This document shows, one piece after another, positions 11,788 to 23,714 of a stretch of DNA of 64,000 bases. A program made the translations under genes and the position numbers. The stretch is taken from NCBI GenBank assembly GCA_008360955.1, contig LUCM01001707.1, positions 84,796-148,795 on the forward strand. The letters are read 5' to 3'. This DNA is from Fasciolopsis buskii. Taxonomy: Eukaryota; Platyhelminthes; Trematoda; Plagiorchiida; Fasciolidae. The notes beneath the pieces are model-generated. The model was not told the origin of the DNA. It did not search any database and saw nothing but the letters and a program-made list of their open reading frames with translations. How positions within the stretch are numbered: the stretch's first letter is position 1; each line of letters opens with the position of its first letter.

Positions 11788-13199
11788 CCAAAAGTCATCT
11801 GTCCCGCAACTTTGAATAGTAAAATGAAAAGAATGACCGCCATTGGAAATAAACAGGATGCGCTCGAGCACCTAACTGGAAGATATGCATGCATGGCAAG
11901 GCAAACTGTTGAAAACTAATGAGATGTTCCCAGTCCTCCGATCGAATGTAACTAATACTAGACGCATTTTTCCCTTACCTAGACTGTAAACCTTGGAACA
12001 TATACCCTTCAGAGTTTCACTGACATCTGCACAACCGAGATTTTTATTACCAGACACTTTCTACTTGGACGCGCAAGAAATTTTTATATAACTAACTTTT
12101 CCTTTAATAAAAGATAAGAAAATCCCAACTGTTGATTATCAAATCTCCTAAATCGGCTTTTAGTAGCAAAAGAGCTTCGAGAAATATTAAGCAGTTTTGG
12201 ACATCATTTCTTCCACAATTTACTACGGTACTCGGTACTGATTTGGCTATGCTTGTCTCAGCGGACACAAGCTCCGTACAGTTTCCCTCGCCCCGCACTT
12301 TCAAGAGTTTTCACTCTCAAACTACGGATCACTTTACTTTATATGTGGTGTCGTATCGATGTACATGCCACACATTTGTCTAATCTGGTTGTAGAGTTCG
12401 TTCCTCGAAAAATCTTGGTTAACTACTAGAGATACTTTGATGGCTACGGATTCAAAATGCGACAGAAGTACTGCCTGTTATTGGCGTGTCTAATATGCCC
12501 TTTAGGTTTTTTATCCCTGACGATCTTATAGACATCTAATATTTTTCCTTTAATGCTCAAAAAATTTTGTAGCTGATCACCAGTGATTTCCTGGCATCCG
12601 TTTTGATTCTTTTCTGCTTTTTGGATATTGGGATTATTTTCCATAGAATAAATTATTTTGCGACTGTCTGCGTCTATGCAAGCAGTTTACCTGGCAAATA
12701 AGTCAATGTTCTGCTTAGTTGTTTCCTCTATGGGCCTCATGGGATTTGCTTTTAATGACGGGATTAAATAGTACCATTTTCGAAATCTTTAGATCAAAAG
12801 ATAGGAAAAGCAAATCTCGTTGGTATACGTTGACGAAATATGTTCATGGCATGTACCGTCAGAAGAATTTTGGACTGAACAGTGACGCCAGCTAAAGCCC
12901 TACCTCATGGAAACCAAACCGTGCATTAGCATTAATTAGTAAGCCGCATCTCCATCTTAATATAGAAAATAAGATCGCCTTCTTGATTGAGTGACCTCAG
13001 CATCCTGCATCTTTGCTGGATAGAAACATTTGCGCTGTAAACCAGTCCCCAGCGCAGATAAACCAGCTTTCAGCGATTTTTAGTTAACAAAAATTATGGT
13101 CTTATTCGCACTAATTAATGCCGTGTTACCACAGCTCCTACTTCCATGGCAGTTCAGCGTTTACCGCCCGATAATATTTGTATATACATAAATACATAC
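11785..13199. other. No gene recognised
   Basis: Short frames only (up to 83 codons) and no conserved motif on either strand. It ends in a short TA microsatellite at about 13200-13215 that abuts the next LINE. Confidence 0.45.
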
Positions 13200-13214
13200 A
13201 TATATATATATATA

Positions 13215-14760
13215 TTCACGCCTTCTTTGGGGATAGGAGTGCTTGAAGAATAGAAAACCCTGAGAGTGGTGGAAATATACAAGAGTGGACCTGGATACAC
13301 ACAGAAAAACCACAAGCCGATAAAACCAACTTGCGTGTTATGAAAGTACCTGAAGAGAATCATCAGGAAGATGCCCAAACACCTAGTGAATCACAGTGTT
13401 ATTTTGCCAGCGCAACATGGATTCACAGTCAGAACTTCTTGTCAGTCAAACCTCTTGCTTGTTGTGGGCGAGGTAACCAAACCTTTAGATGAAGGCCACG
13501 CGGTAGAGGTCTGCTATATGGACTTTAGTAATACTTTGGATTCAGTCAATCGCAGCCATAAACTTAAAGCACTACGACTTGCATAGATGGCTAATACTTG
13601 GATACACGTCTTTCTCGGGTAAAGGAAGTTTAGCGTGAGTGCACATGACAACCTCAGCCGACATACCAACTAGGGATTGATATTAGGACCCGCAAACACA
13701 TAGACGCATTAGCAAAGAACATGTGCAACTCATGTTAACTTTTCTCTGATAATTTCAAAGTAGCAGCTGAAGACCTAGAGGAAGACATCCGAGCATTCAA
13801 AATCTGGGACCTTCCAATGAACCTGGCCAAGTGTCAAAGGCTGACCTCTTGTGAAATGTACAGGAGAAAGAAATTGTCGAGATCACGGAGATATCCCATG
13901 TCAGGGATCTGAGTGTAACTATCGCATATAAAGTAAAACCATTCAAACAGCTCAAAAATCCGGCAAACAAGCCTAGAGAGCAGCTCTTTAGGCTCACGTC
14001 AAAGATATAATGTATGGAACCCGAAGTGCTAGGGCGCTTGTACGCAACCACTATGAAACCGCATCTAGAGTATTGCGTTCTAGCTTGGGGACCTGTAGAG
14101 AAACATGGATTTGTTCCTCCGGATAGCTTGTTTAACCAAACACTGATAGGCAAGCGCAGTTGCCAGTTGTGCGCTGCTCATGTACGCCCCGCTAGCACGT
14201 TCCCGTCAAAATATATCCAACCTGCTACCGCTTCCGACTGTTTTTTTCCTTTTACCGGTCAAGTGTCATGGTTGCCAGTACTGCAGTCGTACAGTCGAGA
14301 AGGGGTGACGCACCAGTGGTCACAAAGGTAAGGAGCAAGAAAACATAACACGAGATTCGCGTTAGGACAGTCAGTTCTACGGGCCGTACCTACAAAAGGA
14401 CATAAATTGCCTAGAAAAGTGACAGAGGCAGAACACCAAGATGATGGCTGGTGAAAGGTGCAAAAGCTTTGACGGAAGACTTCATGGACATGGAATTTTC
14501 TCTGAAACACCAACGAAAATGCAGTGGTTTAACTGAAACGTTCAAAATAGTAAAAGGTCTTTCAGGTATAAAATGTGAGATGTTTATTTTTATACCAGAC
14601 AAGGGCACCGAGGGTACAGTTTAAGACTGCAACTGGCTCACATAAGGCTTTAGATGGTGGCTGGGTTCCTTACTAATAAAGTGATTCCCGATGGAAGCGG
14701 CTACAAGAACATAACATGAATAGATACTCCTGGACAACGGCGTCAACTTCCGAAAGGCCG
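13215..14760 (+). pseudogene. CR1-like LINE reverse transcriptase, decayed
   Basis: Read across frames, the stretch follows the CR1/jockey-type reverse transcriptase in order. Pre-palm block FTPSLGIGVLEE...VVEIYKSG at about 13.22 kb; LPAQHGF and YMDFSNTLDSVN at 13.4-13.55 kb (usual form YLDFSKAFDSVN). The catalytic box at 13742-13753 reads FSDN instead of FADD, followed by IWDLPMNLAKC; LYATTMKPHLEYC comes at 14.04 kb. The end shows TFKIVKGLSG at 14.54 kb and a remnant of the terminal FFTNRV-x-x-WN segment (FLTNKVIPD) at 14.67 kb. Many frameshifts and the lost second catalytic Asp show it is dead. No endonuclease domain precedes it: the copy begins directly after a TA microsatellite, so it is 5'-truncated. 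Confidence 0.8.
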
Positions 14761-15877
14761 ACCTTCTGCCCATTCAGCGAGCACTCTTATTAGCGACAGA
14801 CGGTTACGAATGTGCCGGTGAAAACAAAGTTGTCGTTAGTGGTCCTCTTGTTCATAGTGGCTTGTGCCTATGCGCCACGTAGGCGGAGATCGCTTTCGGA
14901 AGGCGTCTTTAGATTTAGAAACGATAAGACGCATTTCGAGACACAAATGAGGGAAAACTATGACGGTAGGTTGGGTGCGTTTGTTCGTTATTTGTAGAAA
15001 TGTCTCAAAATTTACCACAGCGCGTTGCGAAATGATTATCTATGTGTCGGTTAGTAGACAGTTTGCATGCGTTCGCATCGACTGGGCATGTGGATCTGCA
15101 CAGACTGTTATCAGGGTTGTTAGCATCAATAATTTTGGCGGACTTAAAGAAACGTATATGCACGTCAAATGAAACCGCGGAAATGTGAAATAAGACTACA
15201 TAAGTCATTTTGCATATTTTTCAATCAAATGATGTTTCAATGAGGCGCATGCATTTTAAAAATACTGTTCATATGACACTTTCATTAACATTTCGTTGAA
15301 AATTGAATCAGAAGACAATACAAATGAAGCAGAATTGCACTGATATAATATGTTCTATCTGCTTACTGCAACGGAGTGCTATATTAACTACAGTTAACCT
15401 AGGTCGGATTGAAATAAAAGACACTTGGATGCCGCAAGAATTCCCGCTACGTTCATTTCCAGAATTATGTCAATGAATGCTCGATAAACTTTTAAACGAT
15501 AATAGTTCTACTATGGTATGACTTTTCGGAGTAAAACGCCGGTGGCTCCCGTGGCGGTCATTCGCAAGCCCAAACATCACCCGTTGCATGCACGCGAAGA
15601 CTGATACTCAGCACAGAATCCCGCCAACCATAGCGGCTCATTCAAAGTCATGAGGTCTGTTCAGTTTTGTCCCAAGATATCACGATGGGTGCCTGTTTGT
15701 CCAGTTTCTTGCATCCGTGAGTTTCTAGGGTTCCCAGTGTTTCGGCAATTGGGAGCCCACCAGTCCCTTCAGGTTTTTGAGATGAGTGAGTGGAATAAAT
15801 GTTATTGTGCACTTTTCGGAAATTATGAAAATGTTAATCTCCTGAATTCGGTTATTGTTTAAACGGACGATTTTGGG
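14761..15877. other. No gene recognised
   Basis: Short overlapping frames on both strands (up to 70 codons) with no family motif. The last 350 bases before the MULE-like gene are richer in G+C and may hold the 5' end of that element, but no terminal inverted repeat was identified. Confidence 0.4.
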
Positions 15878-15884
15878 TATAAAT
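15878..15884 (+). promoter_or_regulatory. TATA-box-like sequence upstream of the MULE-like frame
   Basis: TATAAAT, 43 bases ahead of the first ATG (15921) of the MULE-like reading frame. Position and sequence suit a core promoter, but such strings are common in A+T-rich DNA. Confidence 0.3.
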
Positions 15885-16201
15885 CCATGTTAAACCGGAA
15901 GCCACGTCAGTTGCGCTCTCATGGCAGCCATGGCTGTTCGCGCGGACGCGACTGCTGCCTATATAGATTATTCAGAAGTGCTTAGCCGCAACGTTCGCTC
16001 TTTTTATACTAGTTTTTCGGATTCTGAATATGATTTTAGGATTTTTCAGCACAAGACGCTTACATCGTTTTATAAATTTCACAATGTCAGCTCCAGAAAT
16101 TGTCTCCGAGCCCATCCGCGGTCCCTTTTCTCTTCTTTTCCGTACTATCGCATCAAGTACTGCTGTGTCTGCAAACGTCGTAGAAATCAAAGCGGTCATC
16201 G

Positions 16202-16237
16202 GTAAGTCTGTTATCGTTTCAAGTAGTTTATTTGCAG
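16202..16237 (+). other. Probable 36-nt micro-intron in the MULE-like gene
   Basis: Begins with a consensus donor (GTAAGT) and ends with TTTATTTGCAG, a good acceptor. Unspliced, the frame hits TAA at 16203 and a second stop within the segment. Removing exactly these bases joins SGHR to FPNIKCPAF and restores the spacing of the FAR1/ZSWIM zinc-binding motif. Introns of about 30-40 nt are known from schistosomes. The length is a multiple of three, so the frame itself is not an independent test; the support is the splice-site match plus the restored motif. Confidence 0.65.
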
Positions 16238-17268
16238 ATTTCCAAATATTAAATGCCCGGCATTCGTCATGTCGCGTGCAGTTAGCAGGCAATGCCAGGT
16301 GGTAGGAAGTTGTTTGCAACACAATCATTCCTTCCATCAGTCTCATGACCGTTATTACGCGCGCAATCGCAAGCTAACCCCAGAGTAGAAGGCGCACGTA
16401 ATCAGCGTAATGGAAATTTTGGGAATGCTAGAGAGGTTTGTCAATATGCGCGGGATAAGTTCAACCGTCTAGTTACTATTCGGGATATACACAGTCTTAG
16501 GCCCAAGTTCCGGTTAATGGATAACGGGAACGAAGTCGTTCGCGTAAAAGACTTATTGCATGAACAAGGCAGTCTTAGATTACTCAAACGAGAGGATGCA
16601 GTTAGATTTGCGTTTTTCGTGCCGGCTAGTGTTCGGTATTTAGCTGAGCTTTACTGCAAAGTGATGTCAGCAGATGCGACCCACCAGCCTATCTGCAGTG
16701 GATACGCTCTTTGGCATGCGATGGTAGTAGACGATAGTGGGTCTGGTCGGTCAGTTTCATGCTCAGCTCCCTAACGAAAGCGGAGCAAGCTACCGCAGGG
16801 CGATAGAAAATAAGATGTCCCTCTTCGGGGGATGCTTGCCAAGACATTCGCGTGTCTTCACTGACCGTAAGCGGAGAAGAGTCAGCTTATTAATTAGGGC
16901 AACTGCGACGCATAGCTACGTTGATAGGGGTGGGCAAAGAATTCACCGCGGTGCTCACAGAGAACCAAGCAAAAGTTAGCACACTTGTCGGTAATATCGT
17001 ACGCAGTAATGGGACACAGAGAATTGGGAAGAAGTTTGAACTGATTCCCAGCACGTCCCCATCCGTTCCGTTGCCCACGCCTTCAAAACGTAAGGCTTCC
17101 CTTGCGCTCAAGGATGCTGACGACGTTGAGATACAGCTCGTTGGTGATCCCTTACTGTTGGTAAACTTTCGGAAGCGAGCTATCATGACTTCCGCTGGCT
17201 ATAGGCTGCAGAAGTCGAAGAAACGCAGGCAATCCGGGCCACCGCCTTCACCAATCACACAGAATCTA

Positions 17269-17409
17269 TGCGGCGGCTGCAGACTGGAGCAGCCCGCGGT
17301 GGATTTCGACGACACAACCGAATGTGTGCAGTGAGATGTATGCCAACGTTGGATTCACTCGCACTGCGCCTACTTCCTGGGCTAAGCGGATTACATCTGT
17401 GTGCATTGC
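17269..17409 (+). other. PHD finger with a stop codon at a zinc ligand
   Basis: Ligands in order: Cys 17269, Cys 17278, [TGA 17332], Cys 17341, His 17356, Cys 17365, Cys 17398, Cys 17407. The spacing is C-x2-C-x17-[stop]-x2-C-x4-H-x2-C-x10-C-x2-C, the C4HC3 plan of PHD fingers. The sequence around the stop (VQ-stop-DVCQRWIHSHC) matches the usual W-x-Q-C-D-x-C core, so the TGA sits where the third Cys belongs (TGC or TGT to TGA is one change). A second stop, TAA, lies at 17383. PHD fingers typically bind histone H3 tails. Confidence 0.75.
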
Positions 17410-17699
17410 CCGTCAGCAAAAGATAATTAATGTCAATATTAATATGCAACACTTTCGTTGCAGGTAGACCTGATGAGCCCAAGACGATGTAGGATGAACG
17501 AAGAGGATGAAGGGGACCCCGGAGGCCCACGGAAGACGGCGGAGGTGCAAGGAACGAGGACCGCGGGAGAGACGGCATTGACGCGAATGCCACCACGACC
17601 CCCTTTGAGGCCACCACATATACCTGACTAAAGACAGATGGTGATAGACATGGCCCGGGGCTGCCAGAGGGGTCCTACGTTTTTCCATCGGGCATTTAA

Positions 17700-18430
17700 G
17701 GTTAGTATAGCTCCCTTACTGGACAAACTGAAATATATATGCTTATATCGTACGATTAGGGGTTAACGGATATATGCATATATTTTCAGATTAGGCGAAG
17801 AACAAGAAAATAATGTGTCACACCGTGGGGGAAATCACTGCATGCGTAGACATTAATCGCTATACCGATATATGCATATATAGTCTTCTCAAGTGGGGCA
17901 ACAAATTTTTATGAACATTTATTTATTAAGTAACTTGTACATGTCAATGGAACAACGTATTTAATATACATATATAGTGGAAACATTCATAGCTCTATGT
18001 ATTAAGATTTATGTATATATATATATGCAAATTCATATACTTATGTAACTGCTCTACACACATACGTATATATTATTAGATATATTACGTTCCGGCTTCA
18101 ACATGTCCGAATTAGGTACCAGATAATTTGGCATATACTAATCCTTTCAGGTGCACGCTTATTTATATACTTATAGATGCACATCTTTTCATTCATACAT
18201 ATATGTAAATTCCTATATGAATATATGGACAGATATATATGTATATACACATTTACATACATATTTACCACTTTAAATAGATATACGAAATAGCTATACG
18301 CATAAACTCGTCAAAATAAATTTATGTAGTGATTATAGAGCAAAAATGTTTATAAATATTACATCACCATGGTGCACACGTATGTTTGCATATATATATA
18401 TAAATTATACATAGGTAGACATCGTTTTCG
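17700..18430. repeat. AT-rich low-complexity block
   Basis: Dense TATA, ATATGTATAT and ACATATATG-like strings. The 12-bp palindrome TATATGCATATA occurs at 17771-17782 and again at 17869-17880, with relatives near 18020 and 18390. No coding content. It lies just downstream of the MULE-like gene. Confidence 0.8.
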
Positions 18431-21400
18431 CAATCGTCGGGCAAACAGATATGTCTAGACATTTTTGATTTCCCAGCCATCAACGAAAATGCACAACACT
18501 AAAAGGTCATTTTTACTACTACAGCCAATACTTTTTAAGGGTTTGGCATGCTAAATGGACGTTTTTTATTTTTCTGCGCAAAGTAACATCAGTAATATCC
18601 TTCTAGCTTCGCCCCTTCTGATTCATCACTTTTTCACCACGTTGCAAACTAATAACAGCTGACATTTGACACCAACCGTTACCAGTTATCGTGGGGTGGG
18701 CAGTTGGTATTTATCAGTTGTCGCCGGTGGATGAGCTGCGTCCATCGGTTTGAATACTCGCAAAACATGGCCGTTTCGCGGGATGGATGTTTCGCCAATA
18801 CCATTAAAGCCATTTTACCTTCAGTTTTCTCGTGACTTACAAAACTGAAATTAAGCGAAGGCCTCACCTACTCATCAGTTATTTCGTCAAAAGACATCTG
18901 GCAACATTATGTGGGAAGGAGAAGCATTTGGAGTCGAATGAAATGTCCCAAGTAGTTATCTCTTCCTAACCCTAAAACTTGACTAATTTGCTTTAAAATC
19001 GTCTACTGAGTTTGCGCATTACTTTGCTTGTCAGTCCACCCGTTTACAACTCGCACCGGAAAACATGGTTTCTTATCCTTATTTCACCCGTTCACTTTTG
19101 GTGGGCATTTCACTACCTCTGAAGGAGTTGTGTCTAACTCCAACAGATCTCCATGTCCTAACTTTTCTGAAGCCCATTCAGTATTTCAAATAAATCCGGT
19201 AAATCACTTTCCTGTCTCCCCTGTCTCTCTACTGTCTCGGAAAATCACTCTCAGCTCCTGGATTCCTTGGTTATGGCGCAGCTATTTCTCGATTCTACAG
19301 GCCACCCCGTGGGTTGACAATTTGGTTGTTCCAGTACCTCAGCATCCTTCAGTAGATACGGTCTCCACGCTTGTACGCAGGATTGCAGATGCACTCTGGA
19401 AAAAGCTCTGTACAGTTGGAGTAGAAGCACCATTTTATGGTGCTGGCTCCTGTCCAGTGTTCTGCTTGCTACCTGCGCCACTCTCAGGTGCAACGCATTG
19501 GGCTTTAATTGGGGTTAATAGTCACCCCTGGGTCTCGCTTATCTGTAGTCTGTTCCAGTGATGTTAGACAATTATCAAAGCCGTGGTTTCCCATCTCTCA
19601 TTAAACAGCGTCGTTTCTTTGGTTTCAGAGTTCCCATGTCAACGAGCACCGGCGTGTTTCGTCCAGTTCTCGCTGCCACTATCTTCCAGCCAGTGATATT
19701 CATATCACCCGCAAACTTGAGGCACATTCCCTTTGGCGATCCTCATGGCTTCATTTATTCCAAGGGCCCAAGGCAAAGCTCATATTATCCCGATTCTTGG
19801 ATTCTTTATGATTTTCTGTGCTTATCACGTTTGGTTCTGGCGGCCTGGTTTTATGGCCCAGGATTTTGAAGTTTTAAGGCAGTTCTCGGTCTTCAGGCTT
19901 AAACCCTCCACTGCTTCCGGATCTTGACTTACCTGCATTGTGCTGAAGCGAAGATTGTTCAGCAAACGTTGCAGGGAATCTCCTGGAGGCAAGTATACAG
20001 ATCTGGTTTGGAAAACAAAGCGTGGAATGGCGATGTCAACGCTGCACGAATTACTTGTGTAATGGGAGGCATCAGTGCAGGAAAAGCGGTGAGTCGCGGG
20101 TACTTGAATGCAGATGGCTAGGCGAATGAGGAGCAATTGTGACAGCTAATTTACTTCAAAGTAGGGTGACAACTTGAACGGTCAAATGAAAAGTTTCGGA
20201 CGCAGGTGGAAATCCTGACGAGATTTACAAAGACCCTTCGTGGTACATGAAAACCTCTTGTAGGGGCCTATTGCACATGATGGATCCCTCTAAGGGTGAG
20301 ACGTTCTGTTTAATAAATAGGAAGGGATAAATCTTAACAAGTATCTTTTATTATGGACCCTTAAATGGTTCATGGCGGAGCGACATAAAAACTGGTCAGA
20401 CAGGTCTTTGGTGAATGGGCTGTCGGGGAAGGGGCCACTCAGAATGGACTCAATATCGAGGGGTTGAAATTTCATTTGGCCTAACGAGAGGAACAAAGGG
20501 TGAGTTGGAGTCCACCCACTTGTTTTGTTGCCCTGTTGACCCTTTTGACTAGACTGTGGTCTGGGTTGAAGCCAGTGTACACTGTTTGGCTGCCATACTC
20601 TAAGGGCGCGGAAATATACATCTGATATCCCTTATAGGCGTCCTCCTTAGAGTTTTACAGAAAAGAGTACTTTTTGCAATGAGTACTCCAGGGCCTGATG
20701 TTCCGGCTTTTTATTAGGGAAATGACATGGGAAGTGTACCCTATGATCGACATCCTAGAACTTCGGAAAGATTGAAGATATGGACTTGACAAGTTCCGCC
20801 GATATGAAATGGGTCGCTTGTGACCAAGCCGACGGTCATTCAGAGGCGTTCATCGGCCTTTAATGGTAGAACACAGTTGGTGGACCACATTTTAGCTGTA
20901 TCCAAAGGAACGTGCTCTCCATATCGACACATCGCCTATGTACTTCTTTAGGTTTGTGGGCTATCCAGAGTGCCGAGCACTAAGGGAACTAAGCGGAGGA
21001 ACCACAGAAAGTAAACGACAAGAGGTATATCCCCACTAAGGGCTTACGGCTTGTGAGAAAGTTAGTAATCAAGGCACGAATATGCGCAGTCATTCTATGA
21101 CTTTGCTTGCTATAGAGGAGGCTTTCGCGATGTCAACGAAAGGAGCGTAAAATTTTATCCCAGATAACACTATTCAGCACATATTGGTGACGCGTGGCCA
21201 TGTTAAGAGGGCGGTGGGAAGCCGTGGTTTCCAAAGTAAGTTTGGATGGCGGAATTGATTGCTTTTTGGCAGCAAAGTTTGGAATTTTGTTCTTTCCCGT
21301 GGGATCCGCTTTGCAGGATTATGTTAGTTTTTGAAATTTGTTTGGCTGCTCTCCTTTTTCGTACACTTTTCACTGGCGCTGCACCCTACCAATGTTCATT

Positions 21401-22480
21401 CACGTTTATACAATTCAGAATGTTCCACGTCTTCCGTTTTTGGTTCGTCTTCTTGTGTTATTTTGGTACCACGAAAAAAATAATTCATTTCTCGCACCAA
21501 ATTGTTGGCGTCAGTCTTTTCCTTTACACTGACTTGGGGACTTCGTCAGCCTCGGCTTCCAAATCCGACAGAATTTAGGTTTGGGGTCACACTGCAGACG
21601 TCTGTTATGTTTACGAGCCCTACTTCCGCCTCGAAGAAACTTGTGCTTTTCTGATTTTCGAATTCCGGATTCCTCCTTCTCTCTGGCGACATTTATTTCA
21701 CGTGTCACCCCACCCGCTAGCGTTCACGGAGCCAAAATCTTCACGCAAGGTATTCCACTCCATCGCCCTACATTTGAAACGGTGCTATTTGCCTCGCTTC
21801 ACCCCGAGATGTGGTTTGCGATTCGAGAGTTTCAGTCCGAATCATTCTAGATACCCCATCGGTGAACGCAGTTTCCCTAGGCTTTGCGGTCTCTTCCCGC
21901 TGGGATTATCACATATAAAAAAGGTTGTTTCCTAACAAACCTGAGCAGAAGCAAGACCGGCTTAAAATTTTTTGTTGCACTACTATCTTCCTTCAGGAGT
22001 GGACAGTTCGCAGCTTCTGGCGCCACATTCCATTGCCGATAAGAACTTTAATGGCCTTTGACACGGCTATGGTCCATAGCTGGCCTTGATGAAAGAACCT
22101 CCAAGATAGTCGGGCAATAGCTACCGAAGTCACCCTAAGGGCATTTTCTTTCTACTCTGGCAGCACCGCCTTCGAACTTATTTTGGAAAGGGAAACGCTC
22201 TTTTCCGAAGAGATTTTGGCACTGTCGCTAGTGGGGCTGATCTTCTCGTTGCCACGACATTACGCCATCATCCCTGAGTCGGTAAAGACTAATTTCGATA
22301 GGAGTACACTTTTTTATGATCCGTCCACGAATGTCTTTCATTTACCGGCAGAGTGTGCTTCGCCACTTTCTCGTATTTCACGTAAACCTGGGCACGACCG
22401 GATCTCTGCGCCAGCACACGTCAACCATCCCTCAGAGACCCTCGCACCTGGCGACCCCAGGTGATACCAAACGACCCATA
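18431..22480. other. No gene recognised
   Basis: The longest frame is 177 codons (19028-19561, plus). It has no recognisable domain; this stretch is rich in T and C, which depletes stop codons, so the length alone is weak evidence. The part from about 21.2 kb could hold the 5' LTR and gag of the Gypsy relic that follows, but no LTR pair was identified. No other motif was seen. Confidence 0.4.
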
Positions 22481-22590
22481 CCTACATCATCAACTATTTG
22501 GGGCAGGCGCCGAACTGTCGTTGGCTGCAATCCTTCACAGAAGGGGGACATCAGAGTCGCTGAGTTGATGTGGTTCTATTCTCCGGTGGA

Positions 22591-22703
22591 CAGTCTCAAG
22601 TCTACCATCTGTTTTACGTAAGTGACAAACATACAACCGCTAGGTTTCTGGCTGATACAGGAATCCAAGTGTCTATCTCTACTATCGGCCGTTTCAGGCC
22701 ATG
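22591..22703 (+). pseudogene. Gypsy aspartic protease fragment
   Basis: Reads LFYVSDKHTTARFLADTGIQVSI when split at its middle; DTG (22654-22662) is the catalytic Asp-Thr-Gly of retropepsins. The preceding LFYV-x-D and the following x-V-S-x are typical of Ty3/Gypsy proteases, which cut the Gag-Pol polyprotein. The frame closes with TGA at about 22701. The expected continuation (LAANGT at 22.72 kb) is in the same neighbourhood but interrupted. Confidence 0.75.
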
Positions 22704-23394
22704 ATCAAAACTGATTCTGCCTTTGGCGGCTAATGGTACATCCATCTCCGTTCACGGCAAGATACACCAGAGTTAACCTGGGAATATGAAAGCTGTCTGT
22801 GGATGTTCACACCTAATGGCCTTCCCAGATTTATACTGGCGCCCACTTTTCTTTAGCATTGTGAATTTCTGGTTGATTCATGCAGGCTGCAGTGATGAAG
22901 CCCCTGTCCGTCACTAAAGGCACGTGTTTCGCAAATGACTATCAGTCATCCTGAAATTTCCTCAACTGAGTAAACTGCTCGAAGGGTTATATCCGGTGAT
23001 CCATCGTTGGCGCATTGCATCTATGCTAGCGGACAACAGCTCACGGTTCGACCTCCCTGACGGGATTCAGAATGACTAGCCCTCGCAAAAGAGAGGTCGG
23101 CACTACTCGCTAACGTTATTATGCAACCCTCTCAAAGTAACTGGAAATTACCACTGCGCACGATTTCGAAAGGATTGCGCCCACTCGCGACCACGTGGCG
23201 GCTATCATTCTCTGAAGGGGGAACTGTTTCGGTAGGTATCTGATAATCCGCACACACATCGCCATGGCGTCACCTCAGGGCACGGCTATCTTCCAAATTT
23301 GCCTGGTACGAGCTAGGATTCAGATACCAGACCCTATTGGAAACATTAAAAACCTGCTAGTACAACATCTCTTGTTCTGTTTGAGTTCCAAATG

Positions 23395-23678
23395 TGCCCT
23401 CTTGCTTGCTCAAATCTACTCAAACATTCCAGAGGCGCATGGATAGTATCACATGAGACTGTTTTTTTCGCGTGTATGTGGATGATTTAGCGACGAATGC
23501 ATCGACCATAGATGAAATAACCCGGTATTTGATTTTATTGTTCTGGCTTCCGTCCGACAGGCTAGCTCTAGTCGATTTTGGAAAGCGTGAAATCGGAAGA
23601 GCAAAACTGACCTACTTCTGGCACGAGATTAATCTAGAGGGCGTCAAAACTAGCGAAGACGACGAACGCGCTATTTAG
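23395..23678 (+). pseudogene. Gypsy reverse transcriptase fragment
   Basis: QTFQRRMDSI is followed by FFRVYVDDLATNAS, with the catalytic YVDD intact at 23475-23486, then LFWLPSDRLALVDFGKREIGRAKLTYF and a GVKTSEDDERAI-type end. The order matches the palm and thumb entry of Ty3/Gypsy reverse transcriptase (usual wording: TFQRxMD, YVDD, F-x-KC-x-FG-x-x-x-x-FLGH). The Cys of the usual FxKC motif is replaced here (FGKRE). An open frame runs from 23472 to 23678. Earlier fingers motifs between 22.75 and 23.39 kb are not readable. Confidence 0.8.
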
Positions 23679-23714
23679 GTCTGTGCTGCGCATTTCGCGA
23701 TCACGGAGCAAAAT

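Larger units (their letters stand above)
15921..17430 (+). pseudogene. MULE/ZSWIM-type transposase with PHD finger, decayed
   Basis: About 500 codons over three frames. N-terminus (ATG 15921): FYTSFSDSEYDFRIFQ, then KYCCVCKRRRN, IKCPAF and CLQHNHSFHQSH, the FAR1/ZSWIM-like zinc-binding domain (Cys...CPAF...HNH). Next LVTIRDIHSLR and MSADATHQ, with GYALWHAMVVDD: the first catalytic Asp block of Mutator-like transposases and their ZSWIM relatives. RVFTD at about 16855 is the probable second Asp. The region with the third catalytic residue and the SWIM finger seems missing. The last part, from 16921, carries basic segments and a PHD finger. Frameshifts lie near 16385, 16750 and 16920; stops at 17332 and 17383. 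The family moves DNA by cut and paste, and some members are host genes, so a dead domesticated copy is possible. No terminal inverted repeats were found. Confidence 0.75.

Noticed and set aside
15972..16346. 124-codon minus-strand frame
   Set aside because: It is the antisense shadow of the MULE-like N-terminal domain.
17412..17463. A second intron after the PHD finger (GTCAGC...TTGCAG)
   Set aside because: The donor is poor and joining the sides creates an immediate in-frame stop; a plain 3' untranslated stretch explains it as well.
17464..17490. CTGATGAGCCC...ACGATG string as a hammerhead ribozyme
   Set aside because: The GAAAC half of the core is missing and no three-way junction could be drawn.
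18840..18900. Minus-strand GACGAAA and CTGATGAG near each other
   Set aside because: The two core strings are in the wrong order and only a few bases apart, so no hammerhead fold is possible.
19028..19561. 177-codon plus-strand frame
   Set aside because: No domain or motif recognised. The stretch is T/C-rich on this strand, which lowers stop-codon frequency, so length is weak evidence of a gene.
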